Of a stretch of 63,774 nt of DNA, positions 8,386 to 17,912 are shown piece by piece. Under the pieces are notes generated by a model that was not told the origin of the DNA, ran no database searches, and saw nothing but the letters and a program-made list of their open reading frames with translations. Position numbers and translations under genes: made by a program. The number at the start of each line of letters is the position of its first letter. The first letter of the stretch is position 1. Source of the DNA: Maribellus maritimus (GTDB lineage Bacteria; Bacteroidota; Bacteroidia; Bacteroidales; Prolixibacteraceae); the NCBI RefSeq assembly GCF_022267315.1, contig NZ_JAIKLE010000037.1, forward strand, positions 1 through 63,774. The letters run 5' to 3'.

Positions 8386-10833
8386 ATGAAAAAAGTAAGT
8401 TTACTGCTACTGATGCAGTTGATTACGTTTGCAACATTCGCACAATTCACATTGTATGGCGTTGTAAAAGGAAATGATGAACCGCTTGCCGGGGCAAGCG
8501 TTGTTATTAAAAACACTTTTTACGGTGTTTCCACAAATGAAGATGGTAGTTTTTTATTCCGAAACTTAAAAAAGGGAACGTATCATCTCAAAGTCTCTTT
8601 TATAGGATTTGAGACCGAAGAAGTTCAGGTAAATCTGAACGGAAACAAAGACATTCTTATTGAATTAAAGCCCAACATGGTTTTAACAGATGAAATTCTG
8701 ATTTCTGCCACCCGCGCCAAAGAAAAAACCCCGATGACCTACAGCAATGTTACACAGGAAGAGCTGGAAAGTAAAAATCTGGGGCAGGACATTCCTTATC
8801 TGCTTCAGCTGACTCCGTCATTTGTTACAACATCTGACGCCGGAGCCGGAGTAGGTTACACCAACTTCCGTATTCGTGGAACTGATTTAAACCGGATAAA
8901 TGTCAGCATCGACGGAATTCCGATCTCTGAAGCTGAATCCCACGGAACATGGTTTGTAGATATTCCTGACCTGGCCTCTTCTCTTGAAAATATTCAGATT
9001 CAACGTGGTGTAGGAACTTCTGCAAACGGGGCAGCTGCATTTGGTGGAACCATCGATTTACAGACCAACACACTTCAGAAAGATGCTTATGCTGAATACA
9101 GAACTGCAGTAGGTTCTTTTAATACCTTCAAAAACACCGTTTCTACAGGAACAGGCCTGATAGATGGAAAATTCACCTTTGATGCCCGTCTTTCAAAAGT
9201 TTCGTCCGACGGTTTTGTCGACCGTGCTTTTTCCGATTTAAAGTCATTCTTTTTATCGGGTGGTTATTATACTGGAAAATCAGTCCTGAAATTGAATATT
9301 TTTTCCGGATTTGAAGAAACTTATCAATCATGGTGGGGAGTTCCCTCGGTCCGATTAAATAACGACATGGAAGGTATGCAACGTTATGCTGACCACTGGC
9401 TCTATTCTGAAAAACAAACAGAGGAAATGATTAACTCTGACAACCGGACTTATAACTACTACACTTACGAAAATCAGGTAGATCACTACCAGCAGGATTA
9501 CTACCACCTCCATTTTTCGCACCAGTTTAGCGAGAATTTATACCTCAATACCGGACTTCACTACCGCCATGGACGCGGGTATTACGAAAATTTCAAATAT
9601 GATGAAGACTTAAAAAAAGACTATAATATTCCCTACCCGATAGTTGGAAATGATACTATTTTCTCCTCCGATTTGGTTAACCGTAAATGGCTTGATAACG
9701 ATTTCTACGGAGTTGTTTTTGCTTTAAATCACAAAAAAGAAAAAGCTGATTTCACGTTAGGTGGTGGTTGGAATACCTATGACGGTGACCACTTTGGAAA
9801 TGTAATCTGGGCTCAGTACTTAGGGAATGTAGCTCCAAACTATGAATGGTACCGCGGAAACGGATTAAAAAAAGATTTTAACATTTATGGAAAATTCAAC
9901 TATTTAATAACAGAGACATTCAACATATACGTTGATTTGCAATATCGACACATCAATTATAAAATCGCAGGTATTGACGATGATTTAACAGACATAACAC
10001 AGAAACACAATTATGATTTTTTTAACCCTAAATTGGGAGTACTTTACCAACCGGCCAATAACCAGAAACTTTATCTTTCATTTGCCGTTGCACATCGCGA
10101 ACCCAATCGCGATAATTTTGTAGATGCTGATGCCGGGGAGACACCTTTGCATGAAAGATTATTCGATTTGGAACTGGGATATAACTACCAATCTTCAAAC
10201 TTTACAGCCGGGGCAAATTTATATTACATGAACTATAAAAACCAACTGGTTTTAACGGGCGAAATTAACGATGTTGGCGGCGCTATTATGGCCAATATGG
10301 ATAAAAGTTATCGTGCAGGTCTTGAATTACAGGCTGGCTGGAAAATAGAACGTTCGCTACAATGGAACATCAATGCAACGCTAAGCAAAAATAAAATTAA
10401 GAATTTCACCGAACACGTTGACGACTGGGATACACCTCCGGCAGATCAGCGTGTTTTCGAACTCGGAACTACTGACTTGGCTTTTTCACCCCATGTAAAC
10501 GGAAACAGCCAATTTATTTATAGTCCGGCCAAAAATCTAAATTTTAACTTCATTTCTTCATACGTGGGAAAACAGTACATTGATAATACATCAAACAATG
10601 ACCGGATTTTAGATGCCTATTTCATAAATAACCTGAAAGTGGATTATAATTTCAAAACTCCTCTGTTTACAGAAATAGTACTTCATATTATGGTAAATAA
10701 CCTCTTTAACAAAGAATATGAGTCTAATGCATGGGTATATTCCTACTATTTGGGAGGAGAACGCTTTAAACAAGATGGATACTTCCCTCAGGCAGGTACA
10801 CACTTTATGTTGGGCATAGATTTCAAATTTTAG
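8386..10833 (+). CDS. TonB-dependent receptor, predicted thiamin transporter
   Basis: An outer-membrane receptor of 815 residues: signal peptide ending in FATFAQ, a carboxypeptidase-regulatory-like domain to about residue 105, a plug domain with FRIRGTDLNRINVSIDGIPI, and a 22-strand-type barrel ending in the aromatic IDFKF. The TPP riboswitch just upstream is the main evidence for thiamin or a precursor as substrate; THI-regulated outer-membrane receptors of Bacteroidota are described as predicted thiamin receptors (Omr1). The frame extends up to a TTG at 8353 inside the riboswitch; the ATG at 8386 begins the signal peptide. No thiamin biosynthesis gene is adjacent. Confidence 0.92.
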   Translation: MKKVSLLLLMQLITFATFAQFTLYGVVKGNDEPLAGASVVIKNTFYGVSTNEDGSFLFRNLKKGTYHLKVSFIGFETEEVQVNLNGNKDILIELKPNMVLTDEILISATRAKEKTPMTYSNVTQEELESKNLGQDIPYLLQLTPSFVTTSDAGAGVGYTNFRIRGTDLNRINVSIDGIPISEAESHGTWFVDIPDLASSLENIQIQRGVGTSANGAAAFGGTIDLQTNTLQKDAYAEYRTAVGSFNTFKNTVSTGTGLIDGKFTFDARLSKVSSDGFVDRAFSDLKSFFLSGGYYTGKSVLKLNIFSGFEETYQSWWGVPSVRLNNDMEGMQRYADHWLYSEKQTEEMINSDNRTYNYYTYENQVDHYQQDYYHLHFSHQFSENLYLNTGLHYRHGRGYYENFKYDEDLKKDYNIPYPIVGNDTIFSSDLVNRKWLDNDFYGVVFALNHKKEKADFTLGGGWNTYDGDHFGNVIWAQYLGNVAPNYEWYRGNGLKKDFNIYGKFNYLITETFNIYVDLQYRHINYKIAGIDDDLTDITQKHNYDFFNPKLGVLYQPANNQKLYLSFAVAHREPNRDNFVDADAGETPLHERLFDLELGYNYQSSNFTAGANLYYMNYKNQLVLTGEINDVGGAIMANMDKSYRAGLELQAGWKIERSLQWNINATLSKNKIKNFTEHVDDWDTPPADQRVFELGTTDLAFSPHVNGNSQFIYSPAKNLNFNFISSYVGKQYIDNTSNNDRILDAYFINNLKVDYNFKTPLFTEIVLHIMVNNLFNKEYESNAWVYSYYLGGERFKQDGYFPQAGTHFMLGIDFKF

Positions 10834-10924
10834 ATGATCCCTTGTGCCGATTTTGTGGATACAATGGCAACAAATCTGACCTTATTAGAAACAGAATTGG
10901 CACAAAGGATTTTTGAATCAGGAG

Positions 10925-12055
10925 CTATTCAATAATTACTTTTCCTTCAATTTCAACCAATAAATCATTTCTGCAGATATCGGCAATGATGTATACTACA
11001 GGAAGATTTCCGTAAAACTGTTTAAATGTTCTTTTTATAGCATGGAAATCCTGCCGTTTTTTAATATAAACACGTGCATGTCCGTAACGGGCAGCCAGAT
11101 TCTCATCGGACATTTTATCCAGCACTTCAGCCGAATACAAACGCCGGATATTTTTTATGGTAACCTCTGTCTGTTTTTCAGGGTCACCAACACCAACCGT
11201 ATTTTCTCCAATAATGGAAGCAGTTCCCGAGATAAAAATCATCTTTTTCCCAAATAACTCAAGGTACCTTGCCCTTTCAAACTTTGGAGTCGCCTTCAAA
11301 ATACATTCATCGCCTACCAAAACATCTTTACTGTAATGATGAGCTGCAATCTGTTCAGGATTATCTACCGGTTTTGTTGTTGCTTTATCCGACTTTAATG
11401 CAACAAATTCGATTATCACACCGCCTCTGTTCATTCCAATTCCCGTAGCAGCAGGAAAGCCGGTCTCTTTAAAATTATCAGCATAAAATCCGGAGCGTAC
11501 ATTGTTAAACTCCTGGTAACGTTGTCTATCGTCATCAAAGCCCAAAATATCTTCCAAATAATTCCACTGGCGAATGATTGAATTTACAGAAAAATTGAAT
11601 TCGGAAAATAGTTCTGTTAGTCCGGCAAAAGCGCGTTCTGCATTTTCTGTACATCCTCGTCCAAGATTCGCCTGAACATTGCCAACCAGAACCTTTGTGT
11701 TATCTCTTTGAAACAAAGTAGCACTGCCAACCCCGTTGGAAACAAACTCTGAATTCCAAAGTGTATAATCATAAAAAAAAGCTTCAACAATGATTTTACA
11801 GGTTAACGGAGGTTGTGCGAAGAAACTAAGTAAAATACTTTCAGAAAACTGTTTACGAACCTCCTGACTAACTTTTCCCTTTAGCGTATCGTATGATTCT
11901 TTAGAACTGGTATCAACAAAAAAATTCAGTTTAAATATCCGTTTCCCTGAATTAATTTTCCTGATTTGTTGCAAACAACTTTGAATCTGGTTTTCCAGTA
12001 ACTTACAACCATTTTCCGGTTTAATATATAGTCGTCCCCCGTCTAAAAAATACAT
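10925..12055 (-). CDS. YjgF/RidA-fold protein resembling chorismatases
   Basis: A 376-residue cytoplasmic protein. The segment GFPAATGIGMNRGG and the later KKMIFISGTASIIGE, with VYIKKRQDF and VVYIIADICRNDLLVEIEG, follow the layout of the two YjgF-like halves of FkbO/Hyg5/XanB2 chorismatases, which release hydroxybenzoates or dihydroxycyclohexadiene acids from chorismate. Length fits. Catalytic residues cannot be confirmed by eye. It is last in a minus-strand run after deoC, 75 bases away. It could be another YjgF-family protein. Confidence 0.6.
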   Translation of the reverse strand: MYFLDGGRLYIKPENGCKLLENQIQSCLQQIRKINSGKRIFKLNFFVDTSSKESYDTLKGKVSQEVRKQFSESILLSFFAQPPLTCKIIVEAFFYDYTLWNSEFVSNGVGSATLFQRDNTKVLVGNVQANLGRGCTENAERAFAGLTELFSEFNFSVNSIIRQWNYLEDILGFDDDRQRYQEFNNVRSGFYADNFKETGFPAATGIGMNRGGVIIEFVALKSDKATTKPVDNPEQIAAHHYSKDVLVGDECILKATPKFERARYLELFGKKMIFISGTASIIGENTVGVGDPEKQTEVTIKNIRRLYSAEVLDKMSDENLAARYGHARVYIKKRQDFHAIKRTFKQFYGNLPVVYIIADICRNDLLVEIEGKVIIE

Positions 12056-12130
12056 TCTTATTCCACTTTCTCAAAAGGTGTACAAAGATGGATGAATTTT
12101 ATAAAATATCAAACGTGAAAATCACAAATA

Positions 12131-12811
12131 TTAATAATCTGCTTCTGCTTTCCCGCCATTCAACACCACTTCTGTTGAGCCAATCCCTAACCTGTCGGCA
12201 CCTTGTTTCAAAAAGGCCACTGCATCATCCCAGGTGCGGATTCCACCCGATGCTTTCACCTTCATTTTCCCTTCAAGCGTTTTTATCATCAGATCGATGT
12301 ATTCGTGTTTTGCACCTCCTGGCCCAAAACCGGTTGATGTTTTTACAAAATCAGCACCTGCCATAAAGGATAATTCACAGGCTTTCTCTATCTGTTCCAT
12401 TGCTAGAAAACCACTCTCCTGAATTACTTTCACTAAAATTCCTTTGGCATGAGCAACTTTTACAACCGCCTCAATATCTTCCACAACATAGTGGTAATCT
12501 CCCTCCAGAAACTTCCCAATATTCATCACCATATCAATTTCGTCAGCACCATCTTCAATTGCCTGTTTAGCCTGAAATGCTTTAACTACTATCGCATCGG
12601 CACCATGTGGAAAACTCAAAACACACGATACTTTTACATCGCTGTTTTCCAATAATTCTTTCGCTCTTTTTATATCGCATGGGCGCACACACATACTAAA
12701 AACGCCATATTCTTTACACATTTCGGCATTTTTTACTAAATCTTCGTCTGTAAACTCGGGTTTTAAAACTGCGTGATCTATAGTTTTTGCTACCTGTGCT
12801 TTTGTATACAT
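12131..12811 (-). CDS. deoC: Deoxyribose-phosphate aldolase
   Basis: A 226-residue class I aldolase that cleaves 2-deoxyribose-5-phosphate to glyceraldehyde-3-phosphate and acetaldehyde. IDHAVLKP opens the barrel; the Schiff-base lysine is in VKTSTGFGPGGA near residue 156, and VKASGGIRTWDDA carries the second lysine. The frame can start at a TTG at 12832, but the ATG at 12811 has a perfect AGGAGGT (12817-12823) five bases upstream, rare in this phylum. The gene follows xseA, xseB and a DUF2007-like gene. Confidence 0.95.
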   Translation of the reverse strand: MYTKAQVAKTIDHAVLKPEFTDEDLVKNAEMCKEYGVFSMCVRPCDIKRAKELLENSDVKVSCVLSFPHGADAIVVKAFQAKQAIEDGADEIDMVMNIGKFLEGDYHYVVEDIEAVVKVAHAKGILVKVIQESGFLAMEQIEKACELSFMAGADFVKTSTGFGPGGAKHEYIDLMIKTLEGKMKVKASGGIRTWDDAVAFLKQGADRLGIGSTEVVLNGGKAEADY

Positions 12812-12816
12812 TTTGT

Positions 12817-12823
12817 ACCTCCT
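12817..12823 (-). promoter_or_regulatory. Strong Shine-Dalgarno site for deoC
   Basis: AGGAGGT lies five bases before the ATG at 12811 and decides the start. Most other genes in the window lack such a site. Confidence 0.7.
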
Positions 12824-12824
12824 C

Positions 12825-13052
12825 TTAATCAACTATTGCTTTTACAACTTCCAGGGCTTTTTCTGCATCACTTTCATTCACAAAAAGCCGAATTGCAGAA
12901 GGAACACCATCAACAAAGCCAGCTGCAATGCCCTCTTTAAATCTATCTTTAATAATAGAATTTATTCCTTTTTGTTCCAGTTCAGCTTTTAAGCGTTGAA
13001 TAATTACTTCACCACCCGTATAAATCAAAATAAGTCTGCCAGAATTTTTCAT
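12825..13052 (-). CDS. Small DUF2007-like protein
   Basis: A 75-residue protein with the pattern LIYTGGEVIIQRLKAELEQKGI... and RLFVNESDAEKALEVVKAI, as in DUF2007 (putative signal-transducing, PII-like ferredoxin fold). No function is established. It sits between xseB (19 bases) and deoC (13 bases) in the same direction. Confidence 0.7.
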   Translation of the reverse strand: MKNSGRLILIYTGGEVIIQRLKAELEQKGINSIIKDRFKEGIAAGFVDGVPSAIRLFVNESDAEKALEVVKAIVD

Positions 13053-13071
13053 ATATTTTCGGATTTAAGAG

Positions 13072-13275
13072 TTAATCTTCCATTTCATTTAAAATTTGTT
13101 CTACCTGCTCGTTGGTTTTTTGCAATTTGTCTTTACATATTTTTAGCAAAACGGAAACCCGTTTTACCTTTCCGGCCAGTTCATCCACATCCAGTTCTTC
13201 ATTTTCAATCTTATCCAAAATCTCTTCAATTTCGGTTATAGCCTCGTTATATGTTGTTTTTTTAGCTACCATCAT
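13072..13275 (-). CDS. xseB: Exodeoxyribonuclease VII small subunit
   Basis: A 67-residue, wholly helical protein with TYNEAITEIEEILDKIENEELDVDELA, the standard XseB signature. It forms the exonuclease VII complex with XseA, which degrades single-stranded DNA. Two ATG codons stand together (13275 and 13272). Its start overlaps the end of xseA by 14 bases, a translational coupling arrangement. Confidence 0.93.
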   Translation of the reverse strand: MMVAKKTTYNEAITEIEEILDKIENEELDVDELAGKVKRVSVLLKICKDKLQKTNEQVEQILNEMED

Positions 13276-14707
13276 TTTCTTTTTTTGTGATTTTACTTTT
13301 TACTTTTCCATCGGCAAAGCGGGTCTCAATGTTATCTTCAATCTGTAAATCGCTTACCGACTTTATTATTTTTCCTTCTTTTAATGTAAGTGTATAACCT
13401 CGTTTCAATACATTTTCAGGATTTAATAAACGCATGCTACTCTCGTTTAAATGAATCCTTTCTTTTTCTTTCAGAACAAAATTCTGAACTACTTTTCCGG
13501 TTAAACTGCCCAAATTCTTCACCTTTGATTTTTCCTGTAAAAGAACCTCTCCGGCAACTCTTTTTAAAATCCTTCGTTTCTGGTTAAACCGGTTTTCTTT
13601 TTTTATACTCCACATTGAAACCGCCGATTTCACATCGTGTTTAAAGTTACTTAATTCCACACTTCTGCGAAAAGAGAAACGATTGATATTTTGCTGAAAT
13701 TCATTTCCCAATTTAATTAGTCGTATATTTTTGTCAGAAATAAATCCGGAGACCAAATGTTGAAGTTTTTCTGCCTTTCGTTCCATGTTTCCCTCTTCAA
13801 AGTCAAGTCTTTCGCGTACTAAACTAACAACGTTGTTTTCCAGTTGAAGTAGTTTTTCATAAAAACGTTCCATTCCTGAAACAAGAAATTCAGCAACTGC
13901 AGTTGGAGTCTTTAACCGCGTATGTGCCACTAAATCGATAATCGTATCGTCTTTCTCGTGGCCAATTCCTGTAATTACAGGCAAAGGAAATTGAGTAACA
14001 TTAAGTGCCAGTTCATAATTGTCAAAACTACTTAAATCGGCTGTGGCTCCTCCGCCCCGGATGATAACAACAGCATCAAAAAAGTCCTCATACTGAAAGA
14101 TTCGCTCCAAAGCCTGAATAATCGTCGGTACAGCTTCTGCTCCCTGCATATAAGCTTCAAACAAATGGGTATAAAAATAAAAACCATATTCGTTGTTATC
14201 CAATTGGTTCTGAAAATCCTGGTAACCTGCTGCCGTTTTTGATGAAATAATGGCAATTTTCTGTGGAACCTCCGGCAATTCCAGTTCCTTGTTCATATTA
14301 AAAACACCCTCACTTTGGAGGCGTTCAATGATTTCCTTTCGTTGTAAAGCGAGGTCGCCAACAGTATAAGTAGGGTCAATATCTTTGATATTCAGGCTTA
14401 AACCATACGACGCGTGATACTCCACAGTAACCTGTACCAAAATTTTTATTCCCTGAGCAAATAACTGCCCGGTGGTGGTTTCAAAATAAGGTTTTAACAT
14501 TCGGTAGGTATACGACCAAATGGTTGCCCTTGAACGTGCTACAATTTCCTTTTCTTCCTTTTCAATCAACTCCAGATAACAATGCCCACTCCTGTTTTCT
14601 TTCATTTCACTTATCTCAGCAACCACCCAAATCGTTGACGGGAACGCATCAAACAGCACTTCTTTTATCAAAACGTTTAATTGAGAAAGTGAAAGTTTTT
14701 GCTCCAT
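13262..14707 (-). CDS. xseA: Exodeoxyribonuclease VII large subunit
   Basis: A 481-residue catalytic subunit. An N-terminal OB-fold (WVVAEISEMKENRSGHCYLELIEKE) is followed by the catalytic domain with AIISSKTAAGYQDF, IIRGGGATADLSSFDNY and GIGHEKDDTIIDLVAHTRLKTPTA, then a long coiled-coil region that binds XseB. Length is slightly above average. It follows the subtilase gene by one base. Confidence 0.95.
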   Translation of the reverse strand: MEQKLSLSQLNVLIKEVLFDAFPSTIWVVAEISEMKENRSGHCYLELIEKEEKEIVARSRATIWSYTYRMLKPYFETTTGQLFAQGIKILVQVTVEYHASYGLSLNIKDIDPTYTVGDLALQRKEIIERLQSEGVFNMNKELELPEVPQKIAIISSKTAAGYQDFQNQLDNNEYGFYFYTHLFEAYMQGAEAVPTIIQALERIFQYEDFFDAVVIIRGGGATADLSSFDNYELALNVTQFPLPVITGIGHEKDDTIIDLVAHTRLKTPTAVAEFLVSGMERFYEKLLQLENNVVSLVRERLDFEEGNMERKAEKLQHLVSGFISDKNIRLIKLGNEFQQNINRFSFRRSVELSNFKHDVKSAVSMWSIKKENRFNQKRRILKRVAGEVLLQEKSKVKNLGSLTGKVVQNFVLKEKERIHLNESSMRLLNPENVLKRGYTLTLKEGKIIKSVSDLQIEDNIETRFADGKVKSKITKKENDGS

Positions 14708-14708
14708 A

Positions 14709-16367
14709 TTAACGGACTTTACTCAGTTTTACTGATTCGGAACCTGTATCTGAATCAATCCTTAAAATTAACAAACCCGGTGGAAGCGATTGTAAATTAT
14801 TTAGTGAAATTTGAGTTGCAGTTTCTCTTTCTTCTTTTAACAGCAAACGTCCGTCTGCCGAAAAGATAGAGATATGAATCGTTTGATTTTGGATTTTTCC
14901 TGTGTTTTGTATTAGAAAATTCCCGGCAAAAGGATTGGGTGCCACCTGCCAGTTACTATTTTCGTTTCTGTTCTGCTCAGTAACATTATACACAAGAGTA
15001 GGATCAAGAATCTGCCGGGCTATCTTCATATCCGGGATGCCGTATCCAAGCAATGAATCCGGTGAATCATATAAATGTGCGCTTTGTTCCAGAGCATCTT
15101 TTATTTCCTGTGCCGATGCAGTTGGATTGGCCTGCCACAAACAGGCTATCATTCCTGCCAAAACAGGGGAAGAAAACGATGTTCCGCTGCTGTAGCCCAA
15201 ATTACCATTACTGTTAACAAGGTAGGTACTCCAGCCTACAGCCGACAAATTGGGTTTAATATCACCGTCGGAAGCTGGACCGTAGGAAGTAAAGTTGGAA
15301 GCAAATCCAAATTTATTTGTAGCTCCTACCCCAATTACATTATCCCCGTCAGAAGGAGCAATAATGTATTTCCATTGGGTATTCCCTTCATTTCCGGCGC
15401 TGTTAATGACCAGCATACCACGGGAAAAAGCAATATTGGCTGCCCTGGTTACTCGTGTCGTTTTCCCGTCCATATCCGCGTAGGTGTGATTTGTTATTGT
15501 GTCGTCAAATTCATAATAACCAAGTGATGAATTAATGATATCTGCTCCTACACTATCTGCAAACTCAGCAGCAGCAACCCAGTTGTCTTCTTCAATAATA
15601 TATTCAGAACCTTCTTCTTCCGACCGAATTAACCAATAGGATGCCTCAGGAGCGGTCCCGATTAACTCTCCGGGCACAAAGCCGCCCATACAGGAAAGAA
15701 CACTCATTCCGTGATAATTGGTCTGAAAAAAATCGCTGCTATCATTTACAAAATCACGGTTTCCTAAAATTCGGTTGTTAATCCACAAGCTATCAAAAGC
15801 GGGGTAGATATCTGCGTTTAGAAATCCACCATCCAGCACGGCAATTTGTTTTCCTTCCCCAAAATAATCGAGTTGATGTAAATACTGTCCGTTTAATAAT
15901 CCGGTTTGATAAACTGATGGCCCGTACCAACTTGTGTCGACGGGCAGATTATCACGCCAGGCATCAGGTTCATCAAACTTATTAACGGTACTCTTTACCA
16001 TTAAGGCCGGCTTGGTCAACTGAACCTCTGTAACAAAAGGAAAAGACAAAGCCACTTGTTCAAAACTATCAATTTCAACTTTAACAGTAATTCCATTTAA
16101 CCATTTTGAAGAATGTACCAGTGAAACTCCTGGCCGGATAATTTGCGATATATATTCCTGATTAACGGGCAAATCCAGCGAGTCAATGAGAATGTTTTGC
16201 ACTTTGCGACGCTGAATTGCTCTTTCTGACAAATATTCTTCAGGATTCTCAAGTGAATAAGCAGTATTACTTTTATCTGAAAATGCAACCCAGTAAAAAT
16301 CCTGAGCCTTTATCCCGTTTACAGCAAACAACAACAACAGGGTGAAAACAGGTAGCTTATTTTTCAT
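14709..16367 (-). CDS. Secreted subtilisin-like serine protease with T9SS C-terminal domain
   Basis: A 552-residue S8 peptidase. Signal peptide (to about residue 21), inhibitor-like propeptide with YLSERAIQRR, catalytic Asp179 (AVLDGG), His219 (NYHGMSV), Asn325 (NSAGNEG) and Ser397 (GTSFSSP). The last ~75 residues (VAPNPFAGNF ... GLLILRIDSDTGSESVKLSKVR) are a type A sorting domain for type IX secretion, so it is exported and probably surface-anchored. It runs into xseA with one base between stop and start. Confidence 0.92.
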   Translation of the reverse strand: MKNKLPVFTLLLLFAVNGIKAQDFYWVAFSDKSNTAYSLENPEEYLSERAIQRRKVQNILIDSLDLPVNQEYISQIIRPGVSLVHSSKWLNGITVKVEIDSFEQVALSFPFVTEVQLTKPALMVKSTVNKFDEPDAWRDNLPVDTSWYGPSVYQTGLLNGQYLHQLDYFGEGKQIAVLDGGFLNADIYPAFDSLWINNRILGNRDFVNDSSDFFQTNYHGMSVLSCMGGFVPGELIGTAPEASYWLIRSEEEGSEYIIEEDNWVAAAEFADSVGADIINSSLGYYEFDDTITNHTYADMDGKTTRVTRAANIAFSRGMLVINSAGNEGNTQWKYIIAPSDGDNVIGVGATNKFGFASNFTSYGPASDGDIKPNLSAVGWSTYLVNSNGNLGYSSGTSFSSPVLAGMIACLWQANPTASAQEIKDALEQSAHLYDSPDSLLGYGIPDMKIARQILDPTLVYNVTEQNRNENSNWQVAPNPFAGNFLIQNTGKIQNQTIHISIFSADGRLLLKEERETATQISLNNLQSLPPGLLILRIDSDTGSESVKLSKVR

Positions 16368-16416
16368 TACTGGCTTCTCATTTTAAAGAATGATCAAATT
16401 ACAAATTAATCCGGTA

Positions 16417-17214
16417 TTACCTATAGATATTCATTTTCATCATATATTCCGACGGATTATCCATATATTTTTCTGGGTCGACTATTTGTTCCTTTCCGCT
16501 TTCCATATTTTTCATCTGAAGATTGTCGATACTGTCTCTTACTTCCGGATTCAACAAAACGCCTTCATTATAAAACAACGAATAAAGCGAATCGCCACGA
16601 GGATTAAAAAATTTCCACTCACCGTGGCGCAGGCTGTTTTTATATTCGGCTTCCATTTCTATGTCCCCATTTTGGTAGTATGAGATACAAAGCCCGTTGC
16701 GCATGTTATTGCTAAATTTACACTGCATAAAAGGCTCTCCGTTTGTATAAAACAACCGGTAATCGCCTTCCTTTTTCCCATTTTTCCAATCGGCTTTCTC
16801 CAAAACTTCACCTGTATTATAAAATCTAAGGCATTCACCGTCTTTTATCCCATCTTTATATTGTTCGAGGGCTATTTTTACATTGTTGGCATACAAAGTC
16901 CAGCTCCCTTCCTTCTTTTCATTAACATATGATCCTTCCGCTACTTTTTTACCCCAAACATCAAACAGTTGAGTATAGGCAGTATCCGAATTTTCAGCAT
17001 AATTAATAATAGCCTTTACCTGTCCTCCTTCGTGAAAACGTTTCCATTCGCCCACAGGTTCTCCGTCTTTAAAATAACCTTCGTAGAGTAAACGCCCGTT
17101 TGGTTGCTGCTTTTTCCATAACCCTTGACGCAAGCCGTTCACATCGGTTTGATTGATTTGCGAAAAAGAAACAACCGGCAGAAAAATCAATAAAAACACA
17201 AGGTTCCTTTTCAT
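16417..17214 (-). CDS. YwqK-like/MORN-repeat secreted protein
   Basis: A 265-residue protein with a signal peptide ending near FSQ and about seven tandem repeats of the type G.W..Y..NG....E..YK.G...G, the MORN-like repeats of the YwqK family. Its role is unknown; such proteins are common in Bacteroidota. It is upstream of the subtilase gene (49 bases) in the same direction. Confidence 0.85.
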   Translation of the reverse strand: MKRNLVFLLIFLPVVSFSQINQTDVNGLRQGLWKKQQPNGRLLYEGYFKDGEPVGEWKRFHEGGQVKAIINYAENSDTAYTQLFDVWGKKVAEGSYVNEKKEGSWTLYANNVKIALEQYKDGIKDGECLRFYNTGEVLEKADWKNGKKEGDYRLFYTNGEPFMQCKFSNNMRNGLCISYYQNGDIEMEAEYKNSLRHGEWKFFNPRGDSLYSLFYNEGVLLNPEVRDSIDNLQMKNMESGKEQIVDPEKYMDNPSEYMMKMNIYR

Positions 17215-17438
17215 ATTGATCGTTTTAAAAAAAACTACAAATTAACGAATTTATTTTATGGTATTTTCTTTTGACATTGAACGCCCGTTTCAAAAAATAA
17301 AAACTCACTGAACATTATTTTGTAATTTTGAAAAATCGTTGAAAAAGAACAGATATAAATTTATTTTCCTGATATGCTTTGCTTATTTTCGAGTGTTTAA
17401 AATTTTCTGCAGAAGTAATTTTACCGAAAAAAAGCACC

Positions 17439-17912
17439 ATGGAAAAGCATGATTTGAAAATAATAGCCTTTAAAAATTCATTAAAAAAGCAAATCGTGGA
17501 TGTATGGGAACAATCGGTTCGCGCTACCCACAGCTTTTTAAAACCAGATGATTTTGAGGGGATAAAGAAACTGGTTTCCGAAATGGATTTTAGTGCATTT
17601 GATTTGCATTGTTTGGTGGACAACCACAAGGTAATTGGCTTTGTCGGCGTTGCGGATAAAAAAGTAGAAATGCTTTTTCTTTTGCCAGGCTATTTTGGAC
17701 AGGGACTTGGAAAGAAACTAATGAATTTTGCGTATACTGAACTCGGAGCCAGTGAGGTTGATGTTAATGAACAAAATACAGGTGCAGTCGCGTTCTATAA
17801 AAAACTGGGATACGAAATTTATGAAAGAGCTGATAAAGACGAACAGAAAAGAGATTACCCGATTTTAAAAATGAAACGAAAAACGAACAAGCCAGATGGA
17901 ACCCAAAATTAA
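17439..17912 (+). CDS. GNAT family N-acetyltransferase
   Basis: A 157-residue acetyltransferase. Motif A (MLFLLPGYFGQGLGKKLM) holds the acetyl-CoA-binding Q-x-x-G-x-G/A site, and VNEQNTGAVAFYKKLGYEIYER is the usual motif B end; the pattern is closest to YjaB-like GNATs. Substrate unknown. The frame opens at a TTG (17379), but the ATG at 17439 starts the domain. Its last 17 bases overlap the next gene. Confidence 0.85.
   Translation: MEKHDLKIIAFKNSLKKQIVDVWEQSVRATHSFLKPDDFEGIKKLVSEMDFSAFDLHCLVDNHKVIGFVGVADKKVEMLFLLPGYFGQGLGKKLMNFAYTELGASEVDVNEQNTGAVAFYKKLGYEIYERADKDEQKRDYPILKMKRKTNKPDGTQN

Noticed and set aside
10834..10924. Imperfect inverted repeat CCTTGTGCC ... GGCACAAAGG after the TonB receptor
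   Set aside because: The arms do not match exactly and the loop is about 55 bases, with no T-run; too weak to call a terminator.
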